This document shows positions 21,752 through 25,380 of a stretch of 25,380 bases of DNA, piece after piece. Both the position numbers and the translations under genes were made by a program. The first letter of the stretch is position 1. Every line of letters begins with the position of its first letter. The stretch is from an uncultured Faecalibacterium sp. Its GTDB lineage: Bacteria; Bacillota; Clostridia; Oscillospirales; Ruminococcaceae. Below the pieces are notes generated by a model. It saw nothing but the letters and a program-made list of their open reading frames with translations, made no database searches and was not told where the DNA came from. The stretch is from NCBI GenBank assembly GCA_934525735.1, contig CAKSZM010000020.1:1-25380 (forward strand). Direction: 5' to 3'.

Positions 21752-23107
21752 ATGACAGCTGTTGCAACCCCGGACGCTGCGCGGCTCGTGTTCGCCGCGG
21801 TGGCGGGCCTGATCCTTTTGCTCGTCCTCATCATCAAGTTCAAAGTGCACGCCATGATCTCCATTCTGGTGGGTGCCGTGGCCATCGGCCTGATGGCCGG
21901 TATGCCGCTGACCGATATCGTCGGCTCTGTGAACGAGGGCATCGGCAACACCCTCAAGGGCATCGCCCTTCTGGTGGGTCTCGGCTCCATGTTCGGCGCC
22001 ATTCTGGAAGAATCCGGCGGTGCGCAGAGCATCGCGGTGACCATGGTGCGCAAGTTCGGAGACGAAAAAGCCGCATGGGCGCTGGGCATCACCGGTCTGG
22101 TCATCGCCATGCCCGTGTTCTTTGATGCCGGCCTGATCATCCTGATCCCGCTGGCCTTCTCGCTGGCAAAGCGCACCAAGCGCTCGGTGCTGTACTACGT
22201 CATCCCGCTGCTGGCCGGTCTGGCCGTCGGCCACGCCTTCATCCCGCCCACGCCCGGCCCCGTGCTGGTGGCTACCATGCTGGGCGTGGATCTCGGCTGG
22301 GTCATTCTGGTGGGCATCTTCTGCGGCATCTTTGCCATGATCGTGGCCGGCCCTGTCTGGGGCGCTGTCTGCGGCAAAAAGTACATGATCGAAGTGCCTG
22401 AGCATATCGCGCAGCAGGAAGACATCGACGAGAGCAAGCTGCCCCAATTCGGCACCATCGTTGGCATCATCCTGATCCCGCTGATCCTCATCATCGCAAA
22501 CTCCGTGGCAAAGGTCGTGCCTGCACTGTCCGGCATCCAGCCGGTGCTGGCCTTCCTGGGTGAGCCGTTCATGGCTCTGCTGCTGGCCACCATCGTGGCA
22601 ATGTACCTGCTGGGTACCCGCCACGGCTACACGAATGCCCAGCTGGAAAAGGTCATGACCAAGTCTCTGGAGCCTACCGGTATGATCCTGCTGGTCACCG
22701 CCTGCGGCGGCGTGCTGCGCTACATGCTGCAGAACTCCGGTCTGGGCGACGTCATCGGCAACGCCGTGGCTTCTGCAAGCCTGCCGCTGGTTCTGGTGGC
22801 CTTCATCGTGGCGGCTCTGGTGCGCATCTCGGTTGGTTCCGCCACTGTGGCCATGACCATGGCTGCCGGTATCATCTCTGCCATGCCCGGCATCAGCGAG
22901 CTGAGCCCGCTGTACCTGGCCTGCGTCACCGCTGCCATCGCTGGCGGCTCCACCGTCTGCTCGCACTTCAACGACTCCGGCTTCTGGCTGGTCAAGAGCC
23001 TTGTGGGCATGGACGAAAAGACCACCCTCAAGACCTGGACCATCATGGAGACGCTGGTCGGCGGTGTGGGCTTCCTGGTGGCGCTGATCATCTCTTTCTT
23101 CGCGTAA
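21752..23107 (+). CDS. GntP-family gluconate:H+ symporter
   Basis: A 451-residue membrane protein of the GntP family (TC 2.A.8) with about 12-14 helices, importing gluconate or a related sugar acid with protons. Family features: GNTLKGIALLVGLGSMFGAILEESGGAQSIA (about 68-98), ITGLVIAMPVFFDAGLIILIPL, AGLAVGHAFIPPTPGPVLVATMLGVDLG, RISVGSATVAMTMAAG and the C-terminal GGSTVCSHFNDSGFWLVKSL. All are strongly conserved in gluconate permeases. The Met at 21752 follows GGAGG; a longer frame from 21602 lacks membrane character and a binding site and is rejected. It lies downstream of the IlvD/Edd dehydratase, which would act on the imported acid. No 2-keto-3-deoxygluconate kinase or aldolase is in the window. 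A very strong terminator follows. Confidence 0.93.
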   Translation: MTAVATPDAARLVFAAVAGLILLLVLIIKFKVHAMISILVGAVAIGLMAGMPLTDIVGSVNEGIGNTLKGIALLVGLGSMFGAILEESGGAQSIAVTMVRKFGDEKAAWALGITGLVIAMPVFFDAGLIILIPLAFSLAKRTKRSVLYYVIPLLAGLAVGHAFIPPTPGPVLVATMLGVDLGWVILVGIFCGIFAMIVAGPVWGAVCGKKYMIEVPEHIAQQEDIDESKLPQFGTIVGIILIPLILIIANSVAKVVPALSGIQPVLAFLGEPFMALLLATIVAMYLLGTRHGYTNAQLEKVMTKSLEPTGMILLVTACGGVLRYMLQNSGLGDVIGNAVASASLPLVLVAFIVAALVRISVGSATVAMTMAAGIISAMPGISELSPLYLACVTAAIAGGSTVCSHFNDSGFWLVKSLVGMDEKTTLKTWTIMETLVGGVGFLVALIISFFA

Positions 23108-23179
23108 TTCTCATCGGCGGGGCTGCGCCTGCACACAGCTTGCGCCATGCTTTGCAAATCTCTTGAACTCCTTTTCGCA

Positions 23180-23224
23180 CAGCAATGCCCCGGGCGGTCT
23201 CCGCCCGGGGCATTGCTGCTTTTT
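23180..23224 (+). terminator. Strong terminator after the GntP permease
   Basis: A perfect 18-bp stem, CAGCAATGCCCCGGGCGG (23180-23197) with CCGCCCGGGGCATTGCTG (23201-23218), has a TCT loop and is followed by CTTTTT. Read on the minus strand no T run follows, so it serves mainly the plus-strand gene; it may still slow the convergent LysR transcript. Confidence 0.92.
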
Positions 23225-23229
23225 ACATT

Positions 23230-24120
23230 TTAAAGGGGCAGCTCCGGCCCGGAAGCCAGCTTGATAAAGGCGTCCATCTCCCGGGTGCAGCACTTATCTT
23301 TATGGTAGAACATCTGGCGGTACATGGTCAGGCGGAAATCCGACACTTCCAGAATGCGCAGGTGCCCGGCGGCGGCAGGCCCGGCCACGGCGAACCGGGG
23401 CAGCAGGGAGATACCGGAAGAGCTTTCCAGCATCTTGATGATGAAAGCGGTGTCGCTGATCTCGAGGCTGGGGGTCAGCTCGATCTGCCGGGAAGCAAGG
23501 AACCGGTCGAAAGTACGGCGGTAATTGGCGTTGCGCTCGGTGAGGAAAAAGGGCTTGTCCAGAAGTTCTTCCACCCGGTAAGGGCCGGGGCGGCCGAGGT
23601 CGATATCCGGCGAAGCCACAAACACCACCTCTTCCGGGATCTCGTTGCATTTGCGCCAGTTGTTGGAGTAGCGCGGTTCGTCCAGAATGCAGATCAGATC
23701 CACCTCGCCCCGCTCCATCTTTTCGATCAGCTCTTCCGGGGAGCCGGTGGTCACCCGCAGGCTGACCTTGGGGTTCTCGCGCCGGAACTGATCCATCAGC
23801 CGGGGCAAGCGGAAAAAGCAGAGGGACTCCAGCGTGCCGATGTGCAGGCAGCCGTCCAGCTCCGCGCTCTCGTTCAGGGCGAAACGGGCGTTGTGGATGG
23901 TGTCGAGGATGGTGTTGGCGTATTCGAGAAAGCGCTGGCCCTGCGTGGTCAGGATCACCCGCTTGCCCATGCGGTCGAACAGGCGCACGCCCAGTTCTTC
24001 TTCCAGCGCCTTGATCTGCACGGTCACGGCAGACTGAGAATAGCCCAGACTTTCCGCCGCTTTGGAAAAGCTCTGGAACTGCGCCGCGCGGATGAGAGTG
24101 TTCAGCTGGCGGACTTCCAT
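23230..24120 (-). CDS. LysR-family transcriptional regulator
   Basis: A 296-residue LysR-type regulator. The winged helix-turn-helix at about 1-60 reads MEVRQLNTLIRAAQFQSFSKAAESLGYSQSAVTVQIKALEEELGVRLFDR, followed by the linker helix and a periplasmic-binding-type effector domain with the typical GCLHIGTLESLCFFRLP start (about 90) and the mid-domain DLICILDEPR. It has the length and order of the CysB/CynR-type family. It is transcribed away from the DAACS symporter, so it probably senses the transported amino or dicarboxylic acid and controls both genes; the ligand cannot be inferred. The binding site AAAGGAG precedes ATG (complement 24118-24120). The 3' end faces the GntP gene with its terminator between. 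Confidence 0.93.
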   Translation of the reverse strand: MEVRQLNTLIRAAQFQSFSKAAESLGYSQSAVTVQIKALEEELGVRLFDRMGKRVILTTQGQRFLEYANTILDTIHNARFALNESAELDGCLHIGTLESLCFFRLPRLMDQFRRENPKVSLRVTTGSPEELIEKMERGEVDLICILDEPRYSNNWRKCNEIPEEVVFVASPDIDLGRPGPYRVEELLDKPFFLTERNANYRRTFDRFLASRQIELTPSLEISDTAFIIKMLESSSGISLLPRFAVAGPAAAGHLRILEVSDFRLTMYRQMFYHKDKCCTREMDAFIKLASGPELPL

Positions 24121-24168
24121 GGCAAAGCTCCTTTACTATTAAAATTTTTAAACGAAGTATTTATTTTT

Positions 24169-24183
24169 ATGAATTTGAATCAT
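24169..24183. promoter_or_regulatory. Candidate LysR binding site (T-N11-A)
   Basis: ATGAATTTGAATCAT is a 15-base imperfect palindrome with the T-N11-A layout of LysR boxes. It covers the -35 of the symporter promoter, a position suited to repression or to an activator bound beside it. Confidence 0.4.
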
Positions 24184-24203
24184 GTTTATGTCTATGTTAA
24201 ACT
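24175..24203 (+). promoter_or_regulatory. Promoter of the DAACS symporter gene
   Basis: TTGAAT (24175-24180), 17 bases, TAAACT (24198-24203). The start would be near 24210 with a leader of about 120 bases that contains the inverted repeat ACGTCAA...TTGACGT (24216-24238). Confidence 0.5.
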
Positions 24204-24222
24204 AAACCTGTCAACACGTCAA
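24194..24222 (-). promoter_or_regulatory. Promoter of the LysR gene, overlapping the divergent promoter
   Basis: On the minus strand TTGACG (24217-24222), 17 bases and TAACAT (24194-24199) form a promoter whose -10 overlaps the symporter -10 by two bases. RNA polymerase could not occupy both at once. Confidence 0.45.
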
Positions 24223-24238
24223 GAACAATTTTTGACGT
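24216..24238. repeat. Perfect inverted repeat ACGTCAA-N9-TTGACGT
   Basis: ACGTCAA (24216-24222) and TTGACGT (24232-24238) are exact inverses with a nine-base centre. The left arm overlaps the -35 of the minus promoter and the whole lies in the symporter leader. It is a good candidate operator for the LysR protein or another regulator. Confidence 0.5.
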
Positions 24239-24331
24239 TTTCAGAAAAAACGGCGGCGCGGCCTGCAGCGGAGAGAGCGCGGCAGATGCTGTGCACCGCC
24301 GGAATCGAAAAAAGGAGGAAATCAAATCTCT

Positions 24332-25380
24332 ATGGAAAAGAAAAAGTTCAAGCTCGGACTGCTGCCGAAGCTGCTCATCGCCATCGTGCTGGGCATCATC
24401 ATCGGCCAGTTCTTCCCGGTGTGGTTCTGCCGGGTCGTCGTCACGGCATCCAGCATCTTCAGCTCGTTCCTGAAGTTCGTCATCCCGCTGATGATCGTGG
24501 CCTACGTCACCATGGGCATTGCCGACCTGAAGAGCGGCGCAGGCAAGCTGCTGCTCATCACGGTGGCTCTGGCCTACGGCTCCACCCTGATCGCAGGCTC
24601 GGCATCCTATCTGGTGTCCGCAAACCTGTTCCCCAGCTTCATGAGCGAAGGCGCTCTGGAACAGATCGCCGCCACGGCTGACAACTCTCTGGCCAGCTAC
24701 ATCTCCATCTCCATCCCGCCCATTCTGGACACCCTCTCTGCCGTGGTGCTGGCCTTTGTGCTGGGCCTGTGCATGTCCACCTTGCGCGGCAAGACCATCG
24801 GTGATACACTTTACAACGGCATGAAGGACTTCTCCGGCATCATCGATCAGGTGCTGCACAGCGTCATCATCCCGCTGCTGCCCCTGTACGTCTGCGGTAC
24901 CTTCATCGACATGACCAAGTCCGGCAAGACCTTTGCCATTCTGGGCATCCTGTGGAAGGTGTTCCTGGTGGTCATCATCATGCACCTGATCTGCATCTTC
25001 ATCCAGTTCTGCATCGCGGGCGCTGTGGGCCACAAGAACCCCCTGCAGCTCATCAAGAACCAGATCCCCGGCTATACCACCGCACTGGGCACCCAGTCCT
25101 CTGCGGCCACCATCCCGGTCAACCTGCAGTGCGCTGAGGCCGACGGCGTCAGCGAGCAGATCCGCAACTTCGTGGTGCCCCTGTGCGCCAACATCCACAT
25201 GGCAGGCTCCATGATCACCATCACCGCCTGCGCCACCGCCGTCTGCCTGATGAACCAGCTGCCCATCAGCCTTGCTACCGTGGTGCCCTTCATCATGACG
25301 CTGGGCGTTGCCATGGTGGCTTCTCCCGGTGCTCCCGGCGGCTCCATCATGACCGCTCTGCCCTTCCTGTACATGATCTT
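24332..25380 (+). CDS. DAACS-family cation symporter (SstT-like), partial at window end
   Basis: The first 349 residues of a dicarboxylate/amino-acid:cation symporter; the frame is open to the window edge, and full members have about 400-420 residues. Seen: LLPKLLIAIVLGIIIGQFFP (helix 1), LKFVIPLMIVAYVTMGIADLKSGAGKL, the HP2-related GTQSSAATIPVNLQCAEADGVS, and PLCANIHMAGSMITI. In glutamate/aspartate transporters the last motif is NMDGT, whose Asp binds sodium; here it is HMAGS (289-293), nearer the NLAGA of serine/threonine transporter SstT. So serine/threonine or another neutral substrate is more likely than glutamate; this is an inference from one motif. The binding site AAAGGAGG (24311-24318) is 13 bases from ATG. 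A divergent LysR regulator probably controls it. Confidence 0.85.
   Translation, partial: MEKKKFKLGLLPKLLIAIVLGIIIGQFFPVWFCRVVVTASSIFSSFLKFVIPLMIVAYVTMGIADLKSGAGKLLLITVALAYGSTLIAGSASYLVSANLFPSFMSEGALEQIAATADNSLASYISISIPPILDTLSAVVLAFVLGLCMSTLRGKTIGDTLYNGMKDFSGIIDQVLHSVIIPLLPLYVCGTFIDMTKSGKTFAILGILWKVFLVVIIMHLICIFIQFCIAGAVGHKNPLQLIKNQIPGYTTALGTQSSAATIPVNLQCAEADGVSEQIRNFVVPLCANIHMAGSMITITACATAVCLMNQLPISLATVVPFIMTLGVAMVASPGAPGGSIMTALPFLYMI

Noticed and set aside
1..25380. CRISPR arrays, tRNA/rRNA genes, transposases or prophage genes
   Set aside because: Read through for regularly spaced repeats, structural RNA signatures and DDE or integrase motifs; none found.

Overview
The window is a GC-rich, gene-dense stretch of a low-sulfur-anaerobe type Firmicute genome. 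The gene set (Rnf/Nqr-type membrane proteins, glycine riboswitch with an alanine/glycine symporter, ECF vitamin S component, MocR regulator, GntP permease), the strong AGGAGG-type ribosome binding sites and the GC-rich coding style fit a Faecalibacterium-like gut clostridium (Oscillospiraceae/Ruminococcaceae). That assignment is an inference from style and content; there is no rRNA marker here. I see no tRNA, rRNA, CRISPR array, phage gene or transposase.

Layout. 92-2454: a CyuA/UPF0597-type L-cysteine desulfidase with its own promoter, then a nitroreductase translationally coupled to an ArsR-type repressor, closed by a terminator. 2634-4852: an OmpR-type response regulator and its membrane histidine kinase, overlapping by one base, closed by a terminator. 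5091-10539: one long run starting with ribulose-phosphate 3-epimerase and continuing into three overlapping Rnf/Nqr-like membrane genes (D, E, A order), an anchored DUF4015-like protein and a DUF1015 protein. 10551-10700: a fold-back palindromic repeat. 10718-13455: a DEAD-box RNA helicase with a long disordered tail, overlapping an RlmA-type 23S rRNA methyltransferase. 13605-16692: an ECF S component divergent from a MocR regulator, which itself runs into the 3' end of an LCP-like membrane protein. 16807-18651: promoter, single-aptamer glycine riboswitch, terminator platform and an AGCS symporter. 18749-23107: a FadR-type regulator, an IlvD/Edd dehydratase and a GntP permease, probably a sugar-acid uptake and dehydration locus. 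23230-25380: a LysR regulator divergent from a DAACS (SstT-like) symporter that runs off the window.

The most interesting part is 5756-8105. The three genes are clearly homologous to RnfD, RnfE and RnfA, but the residues that hold redox cofactors in the known complexes look replaced: the flavin-bearing Thr of RnfD and all four Cys that hold the intramembrane iron-sulfur cluster between RnfE and RnfA. RnfB, RnfC and RnfG are absent. This looks like a cofactor-free Rnf-derived membrane module of unknown function. A similar loss is seen in the MocR regulator at 14432-15868, where the PLP-binding Lys is Arg, and in the LCP-like protein, which lacks the family's catalytic residues. These assignments rest on remembered family motifs and need alignments to confirm.
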